From Paraplanobispora takensis (GTDB taxonomy: Bacteria; Actinomycetota; Actinomycetes; Streptosporangiales; Streptosporangiaceae): a stretch of 49,737 nucleotides of DNA. Below are positions 16,464 to 25,672 of the stretch, in pieces. Where the stretch lies: positions 1-49,737 of the forward strand of contig NZ_BOOK01000019.1 of assembly GCF_016863195.1 (NCBI RefSeq), read 5' to 3'. Under the pieces are notes generated by a model. It made no database searches and was not told the DNA's origin. It was given only the letters and a program-made list of their open reading frames with translations. The number at the start of each line of letters is the position of its first letter. The stretch's first letter is position 1. A program made the position numbers and the translations under genes.

Positions 16464-17122
16464 CGATCCGCATCCTGCTCGCCGACGACGAGCCCCTGCT
16501 CCGCATGGCGTTCACCATGGTCATCGAGGCCCAGCCGGACATGGAGACGGTCGGCGAGGCCGGCGACGGGGCCGAGGCCGTACGGCTCGCCCGGCGGCTG
16601 CGCCCCGACGTCGTCCTGATGGACGTGCGCATGCCGGGAACCGACGGGATCGAGGCGACCGGCCGGATCGTCCGGGACTGCCGGCGGACCCGGGTCCTGA
16701 TCCTCACCACCTTCGACCTCGACGAGTACGCCTTCGCGGGGCTGCGCGCCGGGGCCTCCGGGTTCCTGCTCAAGAACGCCCTGCCGGAGGAACTGCTGGC
16801 GGCGATCCGGAACGTCGCCGCCGGCGACGCTGTGGTCTCCCCGCGGATCACCCGCCGCCTGCTGGAGACCTTCGCCCACCAGATCCCCACCGGAGCCGCC
16901 CCGGCGGACGACGGGCGGCTGGAGCGGCTCACGGCCCGCGAGCGGGAGGTGCTCGTCGAGGTGGCCCGCGGCCTGTCCAACGCCGAGATCGCCGCCGGGC
17001 TGCACCTCGCGGAGGCCACCGTGAAGACGCACCTGGGCCGGATCCTGCTGAAGCTGGGCCTGCGCGACCGGGTGCAGGCGGTGGTCTTCGCCTACGAGAA
17101 CCGGCTCATCCGCCCGGCGTGA
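16460..17122 (+). CDS. NarL/LuxR-type response regulator
   Basis: A 220-residue regulator. The receiver domain (about residues 1-120) has acidic pocket D9/D10, phospho-acceptor D55 in L-M-D-V-R-M-P-G, conserved T in L-T-T-F, and K in L-L-K-N. The GerE/LuxR helix-turn-helix at about 150-215 shows L-T-A-R-E-R-E-V-L and A-T-V-K-T-H. GTG 16460 overlaps the kinase stop, so the two are co-translated and the kinase is its obvious partner. Targets are unknown. The neighbouring acyltransferase and the peptidase are candidates by position only. Confidence 0.95.
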   Translation: MTIRILLADDEPLLRMAFTMVIEAQPDMETVGEAGDGAEAVRLARRLRPDVVLMDVRMPGTDGIEATGRIVRDCRRTRVLILTTFDLDEYAFAGLRAGASGFLLKNALPEELLAAIRNVAAGDAVVSPRITRRLLETFAHQIPTGAAPADDGRLERLTAREREVLVEVARGLSNAEIAAGLHLAEATVKTHLGRILLKLGLRDRVQAVVFAYENRLIRPA

Positions 17123-17144
17123 GAGGCGGCGGGCGGGACGAACC

Positions 17145-18800
17145 CTACCGGGGGAACCGCAGGCTCTCCCCGGCCGGAGGCACGGCCGCCGGCGCCTGAG
17201 CGGGGGAGCCCTGCCCCTGGGAGGGGGATGTCTGCGTGGGGGACGTCTGCGTGGGGGACGTCTGCGCGGGGGACGTATGCGCGGGGGACTCTGAGGGACG
17301 CCGGTAGAGCCAGACCAGGCGGGGCTCCAGCAGCCACTTGAAGAGCGTGCGGGTCTCCGGCAGGCACAGCACGATGGCCAGCGCCACCGAGCTCGACATG
17401 ATGGCCATCACGCCCAGCGGCCCGTGCAGCCAGGAGAAGCTCAGCCAGCCCTGGTCCTTGGCGATGAGCACCACGACGCCGTGGAGCAGGTAGGCGTAGA
17501 GCGTGCGGGTGCCCAGGTCGGAGAACCAGGTCTCACGACGGGGCACCAGGGCCAGCAGCGCGAACGTCAGCACCAGGGCCGCCACCAGGATGGCCCCGCG
17601 CACGCCGAGCCCGATCCACCAGTCGACGCCCATCTTCTTGAAGCTGTAGCGGAAGTAGACCGGCTTGAGGCTGATGTGCGGGGCGATGAAGATCGCCACA
17701 GCCACGGCGCCCGCGACCACGACGCCCGAGGTGATCCGTACCCAGAGCGGCTTGAGCAGGTCGAAGTGCTCGGGCTTGAGCATCATGCCCAGCACGTAGA
17801 ACGGGAGCAGGCCGAAGAAGCGGTCGAGACTGAAGTCGCCGGAGATCTCCGAGAACCCGGCCATCATGTAGATGACCACCGCGACCAGCAGGGGTTGCCG
17901 CATCCGGGTCCAGATGGGCGAGGAGATCCGCCACAGCACCAGGGCCAGCAGATACCAGTTCAGCCAGGCCGGGTCGATGATCGTGAGCGTCCACTTCTGG
18001 CCCAGCGCGTAGCGGAGCAGCGCGTAGCCGATCTCCACGATCACGTACGGCACCAGCATGGTGTCGACGAGCTTGTTGATCTTCGCGTTGGAGTTCCAGA
18101 AGTTCCGGCCCAGATAGCCGCTGATCAGCACGAACGCCGGCATGTGGAAGGTGTAGACGAACAGGTACGCGGACTTGGCCGAGTGCGTGTCCAGCGTGGG
18201 CACCAGCGAGTGCCCGACCACCACCATGGCGATCAGGACGAACTTCACGTTGTCGAGGTACGGCTCGCGCTTCTTCCTGACGGGGGGAGCCGGGGGCTCC
18301 TCCTCGGGAAGACGGCCGTCGCCGGCGGGGCGCTCCGGCTCGTGCGGCGCGCTCCGGGGAGCGGGCGCCGCCTGCCACTCCTGGCTGCTCTCCCAGTAGG
18401 AGAAGGGCCTCTCGCCGGACGGCGCCCGGCCGGGCGCGGGCTGCGGGACCGGGAGCCCTCCGAGATCCAGCGGACCGGACGGCTGGGGCTCCTGATAGGG
18501 CGGGTATCCCCACGCGGTGACCTCGCCCGGGGCCTCCTCCTCGCGCCGCCTGCGGCCGCGCCCGGAGACCGTCGGCCCGGAGCCGGGCAGCTCCGGCCAC
18601 GAGGGCTGGGGCCCGGAGGGGTGGGCGGGCTCGGGTGGCTCCGGCCACGAGGAGTGGGGTCCGGAGGACTGCACGGGATCGGGCATCGGCCACGGGGCGG
18701 GCTTCCGGTCCTGCCGGGCGGCGGACCAGCCGGAGACGTCGCCGGGGACGTCGTCGCCGTTGGAGGCCGGGACCGAAAAGGGGGATCGGGTGTCGCTCAC
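17145..18800 (-). CDS. Acyltransferase-3 family membrane protein with long Pro-rich N-terminus
   Basis: A 551-residue protein in three parts. Residues 1-180 are Pro/Ser/Glu-rich, probably disordered and cytoplasmic. Residues about 185-500 form an acyltransferase-3 domain with roughly ten membrane segments, beginning at L-D-N-V-K-F-V-L-I-A-M-V-V-V-G-H, where the His is the family's catalytic-type residue. The tail has T-S-P-[AT]-Q-type repeats (15-bp units near 17230-17280). The family O-acylates cell-wall or extracellular sugars using cytosolic acyl-CoA. GTG 18800 is the start. Neither a Shine-Dalgarno nor a perfectly placed -10 box is evident. It lies convergent with the response regulator, 22 bases apart. 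Confidence 0.87.
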   Translation of the reverse strand: MSDTRSPFSVPASNGDDVPGDVSGWSAARQDRKPAPWPMPDPVQSSGPHSSWPEPPEPAHPSGPQPSWPELPGSGPTVSGRGRRRREEEAPGEVTAWGYPPYQEPQPSGPLDLGGLPVPQPAPGRAPSGERPFSYWESSQEWQAAPAPRSAPHEPERPAGDGRLPEEEPPAPPVRKKREPYLDNVKFVLIAMVVVGHSLVPTLDTHSAKSAYLFVYTFHMPAFVLISGYLGRNFWNSNAKINKLVDTMLVPYVIVEIGYALLRYALGQKWTLTIIDPAWLNWYLLALVLWRISSPIWTRMRQPLLVAVVIYMMAGFSEISGDFSLDRFFGLLPFYVLGMMLKPEHFDLLKPLWVRITSGVVVAGAVAVAIFIAPHISLKPVYFRYSFKKMGVDWWIGLGVRGAILVAALVLTFALLALVPRRETWFSDLGTRTLYAYLLHGVVVLIAKDQGWLSFSWLHGPLGVMAIMSSSVALAIVLCLPETRTLFKWLLEPRLVWLYRRPSESPAHTSPAQTSPTQTSPTQTSPSQGQGSPAQAPAAVPPAGESLRFPR

Positions 18801-18977
18801 GAGGGGAATGCTCAGCTATCTGTCGGAGGCGGAACAGGTCGTCGGACACACTGGCAAGATCCCCGGGGCGCGGCCGTGTGGGACTCGCCTCACCGACCTG
18901 CCCACCCTAAACCGCTTCCGCACCACCTGTCGCACGAGCCGAGATGTTTGACCGGGTTAGCGGGAAATTGTGACTCT

Positions 18978-19016
18978 CCGGTGCCGCGGGCCGCCCGGAG
19001 CGGCCCGCGGCACCGG
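18978..19016 (-). terminator. Strong 17-bp stem hairpin after LCP gene
   Basis: A perfect inverted repeat with 17-bp arms (18978-18994 and 19000-19016) and a 5-base loop CCGGA. It begins 7 bases after the LCP stop in the direction of its transcription. No T-tract follows, as is common in actinomycetes. Confidence 0.8.
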
Positions 19017-19022
19017 AACCCG

Positions 19023-20615
19023 TCACTGGCAGGGGTTGGTCGTGTGGTCGATGACCTTGTCCTTGAGCGAGGTGGGGATGCTGGGCACCCGGACGCCCTT
19101 CCAGTCGGAGCCGATGACCAGCTGGACGACCGGGCCGGTGAGGGTCGAGGCCGTCGGGGGCGCGGCGGGGTAGGGGGTGATGTCGCCGGGCTTCGTCTTG
19201 CCCGCGGCCGGGGTGAGCCGCTCGCCGGAGAGCCGGAGGGTCAGGGTGTCGGCGTGGACGGTCCCGTCGGCGGCGTCCTTCTTGGCGTAGCGCACGCTCG
19301 TGGCGGGCACGGGGCCGCCGCCGGCCGCGGAGGCGTTGCCGACGTGGGTGACCACGAAACCCTGGGCGGCCAGCTTGCCGGCGACCTCCGTGGCCAGGCC
19401 GGGCTTGCCGGTGCCGTTGATGACCTGGACCCGGACCTGCTCGTTCTTCACCGTCGGCCGCGCCGGGGCGCTGGCGCTGGCCTTGGGGGCGGGGGTCACC
19501 TCGACGTCGGTGCGGATCGCCTCGAACAGCTCGTTGGCCTCGGGCTGCTTCCACTCGACCTGCGCGGGCTTGGGCTCGTACGGCTTCCAGGGCACGGTGA
19601 CCGACGTCATGCTCTTCTCGGTCAGCGACCCGGCGCTGCGGGCGATCTCCAGGATCCGGCTGGTGTCGAGGTTGCGGTCCATCGTCACCGAGGCGGTGGC
19701 CGCCTTCAGGAAGTCGTTCAGCTTGCCCAGGTCGGTCAGCAGGGAGGAACTGGTGGCCTGCTTCATCACCTGGGTCATGAAGACCTGCTGCCGCTTGATC
19801 CGGTCGGTGTCGCTGCCGTCGCCGAGTGCGTAGCGGGCGCGCACGTAGGCCAGGGCGGTCTCGCCCTTGACGATCTGCTTGCCCTTCTTCAGATCGAGCT
19901 TGGCCTTCTTGTCGAAGACGTCCTTGGGCAGGCAGATCTCGACGCCGCCGAGGGCGTCGACGATGCCCTTGAACCCGGAGAAGTCGACCTTGACGAAGTG
20001 GTTGATGTGGATCTGGGTCAGCGTCTCGATCGTCTTCCACGTACAGGCGATGCCGCCGTCGTTGAAGGTCGCGTTGATCTGCTTGAGACCGGCCGGGATG
20101 ATCGCCCCGGTCTTGGGGTTCTTGCACTCGGGGGCCTGGACCATCGAGTCACGCGGGAAGCTGACCAGGGTGACCTTGTCGCGGTTCGGCGAGACGTGCA
20201 GCAGGATGATCGTGTCGGTCCGCTCGCCCTGCCCCTGCATGTGCTGGCCGTACCTCTTGTTGTCGTCGCCCTCACGGCTGTCGGATCCGACCAGGAGCAC
20301 GTTGAGCGCGCCGGTCTCGGGCGGGCGGTTGGCGCCGAGGTCCTTCTCGACGTCCTGGCGTTTGATGTTGCCTTCGATGTCCCGGTAGAACTTGTAGCCC
20401 GCCAGCGTGCCGACCACCAGGACGCCGGTCATCACGATGCTGACCCATCCGCCCGCGCTGATCGCGCTCTTGCGCTTGCCGCCGCGGGGCCGCCTGCCGC
20501 CCGGCTGTGCAGGCGCCGGTGGCTCGTCGTCGCCCGCGCGCCGCAGGGCCCTGCGACCCGGGTCGGTCGGCTCGATCCGGCGGTCCTTCACGGCGACATG
20601 CCGGTGGTCGCTCAT
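19023..20615 (-). CDS. LytR-CpsA-Psr (LCP) family protein with LytR C-terminal domain
   Basis: A 530-residue paralogue of the protein at 434-1927. It has a basic cytoplasmic tail, membrane segment at about residues 54-74, LCP domain from about 103 with E-R-T-D-T (131-135) and S-F-P-R-D (152-156), the substrate-binding Arg cluster R-A-R-Y...D-T-D-R-I-K-R-Q-Q, and a LytR_C domain opening V-Q-V-I-N-G-T near residue 395. It likely ligates a wall glycopolymer to peptidoglycan outside the membrane. Start ATG 20615 follows GAGGAG by about six bases and overlaps the stop of a 17-residue upstream ORF (ATGA). A strong hairpin terminates the gene. Confidence 0.95.
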   Translation of the reverse strand: MSDHRHVAVKDRRIEPTDPGRRALRRAGDDEPPAPAQPGGRRPRGGKRKSAISAGGWVSIVMTGVLVVGTLAGYKFYRDIEGNIKRQDVEKDLGANRPPETGALNVLLVGSDSREGDDNKRYGQHMQGQGERTDTIILLHVSPNRDKVTLVSFPRDSMVQAPECKNPKTGAIIPAGLKQINATFNDGGIACTWKTIETLTQIHINHFVKVDFSGFKGIVDALGGVEICLPKDVFDKKAKLDLKKGKQIVKGETALAYVRARYALGDGSDTDRIKRQQVFMTQVMKQATSSSLLTDLGKLNDFLKAATASVTMDRNLDTSRILEIARSAGSLTEKSMTSVTVPWKPYEPKPAQVEWKQPEANELFEAIRTDVEVTPAPKASASAPARPTVKNEQVRVQVINGTGKPGLATEVAGKLAAQGFVVTHVGNASAAGGGPVPATSVRYAKKDAADGTVHADTLTLRLSGERLTPAAGKTKPGDITPYPAAPPTASTLTGPVVQLVIGSDWKGVRVPSIPTSLKDKVIDHTTNPCQ

Positions 20616-20665
20616 GCGATCTCCTCGCTTGGCGGCAACACGCTGCGCTGGTTCAGCTGGCTCAT
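20612..20665 (-). CDS. Leaderless upstream ORF (17 aa) overlapping the LCP start
   Basis: ATG 20665 lies nine bases after the -10-like TACTCT (20680..20675). It encodes MSQLNQRSVLPPSEEIA, and its TGA (20614..20612) overlaps the LCP ATG (20615..20613) as ATGA. The Shine-Dalgarno GAGGAG for the LCP gene lies inside it (codons for E-E). The Pro-Pro pair could slow ribosomes next to that site. It is predicted from geometry only, and the arrangement matches the kinase leader at 15094. Confidence 0.5.
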   Translation of the reverse strand: MSQLNQRSVLPPSEEIA

Positions 20666-20787
20666 TGCGCCCAAAGAGTAGGTCACGTGGCGAGTGCGGG
20701 GAGCCGTGATGAACGGAATTTGGTCATGACCGCCCCCTGCTGCCGTCGTGATAATCCGGTCGCCCAGCATACTCAAATTCGGACATT

Positions 20788-22245
20788 TCATGGAATGTTC
20801 TTGAAAGAAGCCCCCCGGGCCGCCAGGGCCAGGGCCAGGCACGCGACGGGCACCGCGGGCAGGACGTACCGGTAGTCGAACTGCGCCACCGCCGGCGGCA
20901 TCACGAGCAGCGCCACCGCCGTCGCCCACGGCATCACCCACGGCGCGGGACCCCCCTCCGCCCTGCCCTCTCCGCCGCCCCGCCGCCGCCGTACGGCCGC
21001 CAGCACCGGCGGGGCCGTCAGGATCACCAGCAGCACCGTGCCGGGCAGTCTGATCATGTCCTGGTAGGTACGCAGCAGACCGGCGTACGGTTCGACGATC
21101 ACCGTGGCGATCGGCCCCTGCTCGTAGCGGTGGGCGAACTCCGCCCCCACCGTGGCCGGATAGCGGCCGGGCGGGGGCGGCGGCTGCGCGGGGAAGCGGT
21201 AGTAGCCGTAGATCTCCGCGTCCGGATAGACCGGGCGGTTCCAGCTGAAGGTGCGGGCCAGCTCCGACAGCACCGAGCCCGCGTAGTCGAGCGGCTGGCT
21301 CCGGATGGCCAGCGACGCGAAGCGCCCGGCCAGCGTGTCGCTCTCCTCGGTGAAGGTGATGCCGGGCAGCTTCACCAGGGGGGAGTCGGCGCTCCAGATG
21401 TACTCCTGGGCGGGCGGGCGCCGCTCGGGCGGCCGGGGGTCGCACAGCACGGCCACGTCCGCCGGGGGCCTCATCACCGCGCAGTCGGCGAACGTCATCG
21501 TCTTGGAGTAGAGGAAGACCCCGTTCGCGCCCACGATGCCGGCCCGCTCGTAGGTCGCGTAGAACCACGCGCCGTATCCGAGGACCGGCAGCATGGCCGC
21601 CGCCAGCGCCACCCCCGCCGTCAGGACCCGCCCGCGCGCCCGGTAGAGCAGCCAGGCCGCGAAGAGCACGATCAGGGGCAGGCCGACGGTCCTGGTGAGC
21701 GTCGCCGCCGCCAGCAGCAGCCCGATCCCGGCCGCCCCGGCCACGGCCGCCCGCGACCGGCCTTCGAGGCGCGGGGACACGGCGAGGCAGACGGCCCCCA
21801 GGACCAGTACGGTGAACAGGGTGTCGGAGACCAGCAGGTGCTCCAGCTCGATCTGGTAGGCGTCCAGCAGCGCGGGGACCGACGCCGCGGTCGCGATCCG
21901 GCCGGGCACGCCCAGCCGCCGGGCGGTCAGATAGACCAGAACGCCCGCGAGGAGGCCCAGCAGATGCTGGACCAGGGCGACGACGGCGAAGCTGTGGAAG
22001 GGTTCGAGCAGCCGCAGGAGCATGGAGTACCCGGCCGGGCGGACGAGGTCGGGACGGGGCTTCAGCGCGGTGACCACGTAGGTGTAGGAGTCGGGGAACC
22101 AGATGGCCGGCCGGTAGCCCAGCATCGCGACCGCCCGCAGGAGCGTCCCGATCCCCAGCACCGCCAGGAACCACCGGTGCTCCCGGAGCAGCGCCGGGAA
22201 CCGCCGGTGCTCCCGGACCCGCCACCGCCGTCCCCGCCCGCCCAA
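20788..22245 (-). CDS. GT-C-type polytopic membrane glycosyltransferase (candidate)
   Basis: A 485-residue protein with about ten membrane helices. Close to the N-terminus, after the first helix, is P-A-I-W-F-P-D-S-Y-T-Y, where GT-C enzymes (ArnT/PMT-like, using polyprenyl-phosphate sugars) carry their catalytic Asp. A large extracytoplasmic loop with four Cys and Pro-rich stretches lies between helices in the second half. TTG 22245 is chosen because AAAGGGG ends five bases before it. The frame is open further but would run under the divergent gene. The N-terminus contains a 10-residue tandem duplication (R-E-H-R-[RW]-F), from a 30-bp DNA repeat. Family placement is by layout, not by search. 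Confidence 0.7.
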   Translation of the reverse strand: MGGRGRRWRVREHRRFPALLREHRWFLAVLGIGTLLRAVAMLGYRPAIWFPDSYTYVVTALKPRPDLVRPAGYSMLLRLLEPFHSFAVVALVQHLLGLLAGVLVYLTARRLGVPGRIATAASVPALLDAYQIELEHLLVSDTLFTVLVLGAVCLAVSPRLEGRSRAAVAGAAGIGLLLAAATLTRTVGLPLIVLFAAWLLYRARGRVLTAGVALAAAMLPVLGYGAWFYATYERAGIVGANGVFLYSKTMTFADCAVMRPPADVAVLCDPRPPERRPPAQEYIWSADSPLVKLPGITFTEESDTLAGRFASLAIRSQPLDYAGSVLSELARTFSWNRPVYPDAEIYGYYRFPAQPPPPPGRYPATVGAEFAHRYEQGPIATVIVEPYAGLLRTYQDMIRLPGTVLLVILTAPPVLAAVRRRRGGGEGRAEGGPAPWVMPWATAVALLVMPPAVAQFDYRYVLPAVPVACLALALAARGASFKNIP

Positions 22246-22357
22246 CCCCGCCCCTTTCGCACGTTGCGCGTACGCTATCGGCTCCGGCCGCCCCCGCGGA
22301 CCTTCCCGGTGGCCTGCGGCCCCGGCTTCACCGCCGCCTCCGGGCCGGTCACCCCAT

Positions 22358-22408
22358 GGGACCTTCGCCTCCCCGGGACCTTCGCCTCCCCGGGACCTTC
22401 GCCTCCCC
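22358..22408. repeat. Three perfect 17-bp tandem repeats in divergent promoter region
   Basis: GGGACCTTCGCCTCCCC three times without gap (22358, 22375, 22392). It lies between the divergent genes at 22245 and 22451, 27 bases upstream of the -10 candidate TACCCT (22435-22440). Confidence 0.9.
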
Positions 22409-22450
22409 GGGGCCATCACGGCGGCGGGTGCCGCTACCCTCGGTGGGATC

Positions 22451-24673
22451 ATGACAACCGGCCGGCTGGATCGTGTGCGCGGGCTCTCGGCGGGCCGGGT
22501 GCTCGCCGTGGCGTCGGCCGTTCCCGCGCTCGCGCTGGCGGGCTGGCTGCTGGCCGGGCTGCCGCTGCTCATGCTCGGCTGGTTCCGGCCGCAGGTCGTC
22601 GTCCCGCTGGGCCTGGCCGCCGCGATCCTTTTGTGCCGGTACGGCCTGCGCCGACTGCCCGAGCCCGCCCCGGCGACCGGGTGGCAGACGGCCGGGGTGC
22701 TCGCGATCGCTCTGGGCTCGGGAGTCTTCAGCGCCGTCCTGCACAGCGAGCAGCTGATCGTCCGTCGCGACCCCGCGACCTACGCGCAGTACGCCACCTG
22801 GCTGGCCACCCGCGGCTCCCTGCCGATCCCGTACGGCGAGGCGGCCTTCGGCGGCCGGGACCCGGCGCTGCGCTTCGGCAGCGTGGGCTTCTACGACCAC
22901 GCCGGCGCGGTCGTGCCGCAGTTCATGCCGGGCCCTCCGATGCTCCACGCGATCGGCCACTGGCTGGGCGGGCTGCCGGGGCTGCTGCTGACCCCGCCGG
23001 TCCTGGGCGCCCTCGCGGTCCTCGTGTTCGCCGGAACCGCCGCCCGCCTGGCGGGGCCCCGCCTGTCCCCCCCGGCCGCCCTGGCGTTCGCGGTCGGCCT
23101 GCCGATCCTGTACACCTCCCGGGCCTCCTTCAGCGAGATCCCGTCCCTCATCATGATCTTCGGCGGGATGTCCCTGCTGCTCGACGCCCGCGCCCGTTTG
23201 CGCGCGGCCCGGGACGCCATGGTCGCGGCGGCCCTGGCCGGGCTTGTCTTCGGACTGGCCGTCCTGGTCAGGATCGACGGCCTGCGGGACGTGCTGCCCG
23301 TGCTGGTGTACGCCGGACTGCTGATCGCCCTGCGCCGGATCGAGGGCCGGGAGGAGGCTCCCGGTCTCCGCCGGGACGGACTCCCGGAGGGGCCCGGTCT
23401 CCGCGGGGACGGGAGACTCGGGGTGCCGTTGCTGGCCGGGCTGCTGGCGGGCGCCGGGCTCGGGCTGCTCGCAGCCGTCGTGCTCGCCGCACCGTACCTC
23501 GACTATCTCTCCGGGTCCCTGCTCCCCCTGCTGGCCGTCTGCGCCGCCGTCCTGCTCCTCACCGCGGTCGCCGCCGCCCTCGCCCCCCGGCTCGCGGGCC
23601 CGCTCGGGCGCCTGGCCCGGGTCCGGCGGCTGCCCGGCCTGGCGGCGGGCGCGGTCGTGCTCGTCATGGGCCTGTTCGCGGCCCGGCCGTGGCTGCAGAC
23701 CGTGACCCGCCACGCGACCACCTCCGAGGACCTGCTGACCTCGGACTTCATCGAGAAGACCCAGGCGGCCAACGGGCTGCCGGTGGACGGCTCGCGGCTG
23801 TACTACGAGGACGCGCTGCACTGGGTGGCCTGGTACATCGGACCTCCGGCCGTGGTGCTCGCCACGCTCGCGGGAGCCGTACTGGTCCACAGACTGCTCA
23901 GGGGGACCGCCTCCGAGTGGCTGCTCCCGCTCATGATCGTCGGCTGGACGACGGTCACCACGCTCTACCGCCCGGCCATCACCCCCGACCACCCCTTCGC
24001 CGCCCGGCGGCTGGTCCCGGTGATCATCCCCGGCCTGGTCCTGCTCGCGGTCTGGGGGCTGCGCTGGATCGGGGAGAAGGCGCGGGAGCGGGAGGCCGGG
24101 AGGAACGACCGCGACGCCGCCGAGACCACCAGGAAGGACCACGAGGCTGCCCGGACCGAGATCGCCGGGCGCGGGGACCGGTTCGCCGCGCCCCTGCTCC
24201 GGCTCGCCGCCTCCCGGACCGGGGCCGTCCTCGGGGTGGTCCTCCTGGTCGTCCCACCGGCCGTGACCTCCATCGGGACCGCCTTCACCCCGGTCGGGCG
24301 AGGAGAGCGGGCGGCGGTCGAGGCCATGTGCGCGGCCCTGCCGGAGAACGCCTCCGTACTGCTCGTGGAGCGGGTCACCGCCGACCGGTTCACCCAGCTC
24401 GTCCGGGGCGTGTGCGGCCTCCCCGCCGCCGGGGTCGAGGTCCCCCACGGCGAGGACACACCCGCCCCCGCCGACGTCACCCGCCTGATCGGCCGCATCC
24501 GGGAGGCGGGCCGCGTCCCCGTCCTGCTCGCCGCCGAGCCCGCCCAGCTCACGCCGTACGGCGCGCCCGTCCAGACCTTGGCCCTGCGCACCCGCCAGGA
24601 CGAACGCTCCCTGGTCAAGGCCCCCGACGGCACCTGGTCCCTTTCGATCGACGTGTGGATGACAGTCGCCTGA
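22451..24673 (+). CDS. Large polytopic membrane protein, possible GT-C-like
   Basis: A 740-residue protein with about 12 hydrophobic segments, a first external loop containing V-R-R-D-P-A-T-Y-A-Q-Y (Asp in the place typical of lipid-phosphate-sugar glycosyltransferases), and a soluble C-terminal domain of about 130 residues. Divergent from the GT-C candidate at 20788, and followed by the FtsX-domain genes. A TACCCT box (22435-22440) lies ten bases before ATG 22451, so the leader is at most a few bases. I do not recognise a named family. Function as an envelope glycosyltransferase is inference from the motif and neighbours. Confidence 0.6.
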   Translation: MTTGRLDRVRGLSAGRVLAVASAVPALALAGWLLAGLPLLMLGWFRPQVVVPLGLAAAILLCRYGLRRLPEPAPATGWQTAGVLAIALGSGVFSAVLHSEQLIVRRDPATYAQYATWLATRGSLPIPYGEAAFGGRDPALRFGSVGFYDHAGAVVPQFMPGPPMLHAIGHWLGGLPGLLLTPPVLGALAVLVFAGTAARLAGPRLSPPAALAFAVGLPILYTSRASFSEIPSLIMIFGGMSLLLDARARLRAARDAMVAAALAGLVFGLAVLVRIDGLRDVLPVLVYAGLLIALRRIEGREEAPGLRRDGLPEGPGLRGDGRLGVPLLAGLLAGAGLGLLAAVVLAAPYLDYLSGSLLPLLAVCAAVLLLTAVAAALAPRLAGPLGRLARVRRLPGLAAGAVVLVMGLFAARPWLQTVTRHATTSEDLLTSDFIEKTQAANGLPVDGSRLYYEDALHWVAWYIGPPAVVLATLAGAVLVHRLLRGTASEWLLPLMIVGWTTVTTLYRPAITPDHPFAARRLVPVIIPGLVLLAVWGLRWIGEKAREREAGRNDRDAAETTRKDHEAARTEIAGRGDRFAAPLLRLAASRTGAVLGVVLLVVPPAVTSIGTAFTPVGRGERAAVEAMCAALPENASVLLVERVTADRFTQLVRGVCGLPAAGVEVPHGEDTPAPADVTRLIGRIREAGRVPVLLAAEPAQLTPYGAPVQTLALRTRQDERSLVKAPDGTWSLSIDVWMTVA

Positions 24674-24694
24674 GGGATTTGGGATAGTCGGCTC

Positions 24695-25642
24695 ATGCCG
24701 TTTCCCGATCATGGCGAGTCGTCCTCGGGGTATGAGGGGTATGAGGAGCTCTCTTCCGGTGGTGGCGATCCCGATCGGGAGTCGCGGCTCCAGGTGTGGT
24801 TGAGGACGCACACGAGGTTGCTGACCGCGTGCGCCGCGGTGCTGGTGCTGATCGGCGCGTCCGTGGCGGGCGGGCGTCATCTCTATGAGCGCTCCCGGGA
24901 GCCGTTGCCCCCGCCCGAGGCGCGGGACTCCGGGCAGGTGCGCGTCGTGGTCCACCTGTGCGGGCAGCGGGTGGAGGCGTGGAGCTGCCTGCGCAGGGGC
25001 GAGGTCACGGACGCCGACGGTCAGGCGATCGCGGCGCGCATGCGGGCGATGCCCGAGCTGGCGGACGTCACCTTCGTGAGCAAGGAGGATGACAGTCGCA
25101 GGTCGCTGGCCTACTACGCGGCCATCGGCGAGCCGGAGCTGGCGGACGAGCTGTTCTTCCACGCCAGCGTCGAGGCCGTGCTCCATCGCAGGGAGGACTT
25201 CAAGGGGGTGGCGGACCGGCTGAAGGAGATCCCCGGCGTCGTCGCCGTGTTCCGGGAGCTCCCGGACGCCTGGGAGGGGAAGGCCGATCTCGCCGTCGCG
25301 CTGTGCGCGGAGGGGGAACGGCCGGCGCGGGGGTGCCAGGAGGGCCGGACGGCCAGGAGCGGGGCCCCGGCCACCGAGGCGGAGCAGAAGGCCATCCTCG
25401 ACCGGCTCTGGGACCTGCCCGGCGTCGAGACGGTCTACCTGCAGAAGCGGGAGGACTTCATGCGGCTGAAGCGGCAGTACGAGCCGCAGGACCCGGCCGA
25501 GCACACCACCCCGCGGGCGGACCGCACCCGCGCGACCTTCTACGTGAAGCTCGCCGACCCCGCCGGCCGCGCCGCGGTCGCGGAGGCGGTGAAGGGCCTG
25601 CCCGGGGTCGGGGGCGTGTACCCCGTCGGGTACTCCTGGTGA
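24695..25642 (+). CDS. Single-pass protein with two FtsX-extracellular-like domains (copy A)
   Basis: A 315-residue protein: acidic cytoplasmic tail (1-45), one membrane helix (about 46-63), Pro-rich linker, then two successive domains resembling the extracellular domain of the cell-division ABC subunit FtsX. Repeat features in each are a beta strand, a C-x(8-9)-C loop, R-x-M/L-x-x-[ML]-P-x-[LV]-x-x-V, a K-E-D/K-R-E-D segment, and a closing L-K-x-[IL]-P-G-V. The four-helix permease part of FtsX is absent. In canonical systems this domain binds peptidoglycan-hydrolase regulators, so a scaffold or hydrolase activator role is possible. The box GATAGT (24683-24688) is six bases before ATG, so it is leaderless. 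A homologous gene follows. Confidence 0.75.
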   Translation: MPFPDHGESSSGYEGYEELSSGGGDPDRESRLQVWLRTHTRLLTACAAVLVLIGASVAGGRHLYERSREPLPPPEARDSGQVRVVVHLCGQRVEAWSCLRRGEVTDADGQAIAARMRAMPELADVTFVSKEDDSRRSLAYYAAIGEPELADELFFHASVEAVLHRREDFKGVADRLKEIPGVVAVFRELPDAWEGKADLAVALCAEGERPARGCQEGRTARSGAPATEAEQKAILDRLWDLPGVETVYLQKREDFMRLKRQYEPQDPAEHTTPRADRTRATFYVKLADPAGRAAVAEAVKGLPGVGGVYPVGYSW

Positions 25643-25672
25643 TGCGGGCGGGCGGTTTGGGATAGTCGTCGC

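Noticed and set aside
12989-17122. Plus-strand open frame of 1,377 codons
   Set aside because: Only the last 220 codons (from 16460) are a real gene, the response regulator. The rest is antisense to the peptidase or out of frame with the kinase.
22062-22262. 66-codon frame with GTG nine bases after TAGCGT on the minus strand
   Set aside because: It is out of frame with the membrane glycosyltransferase gene that has a good ribosome site at 22245, and it is a Gly/Ser/Arg/Trp low-complexity shadow.
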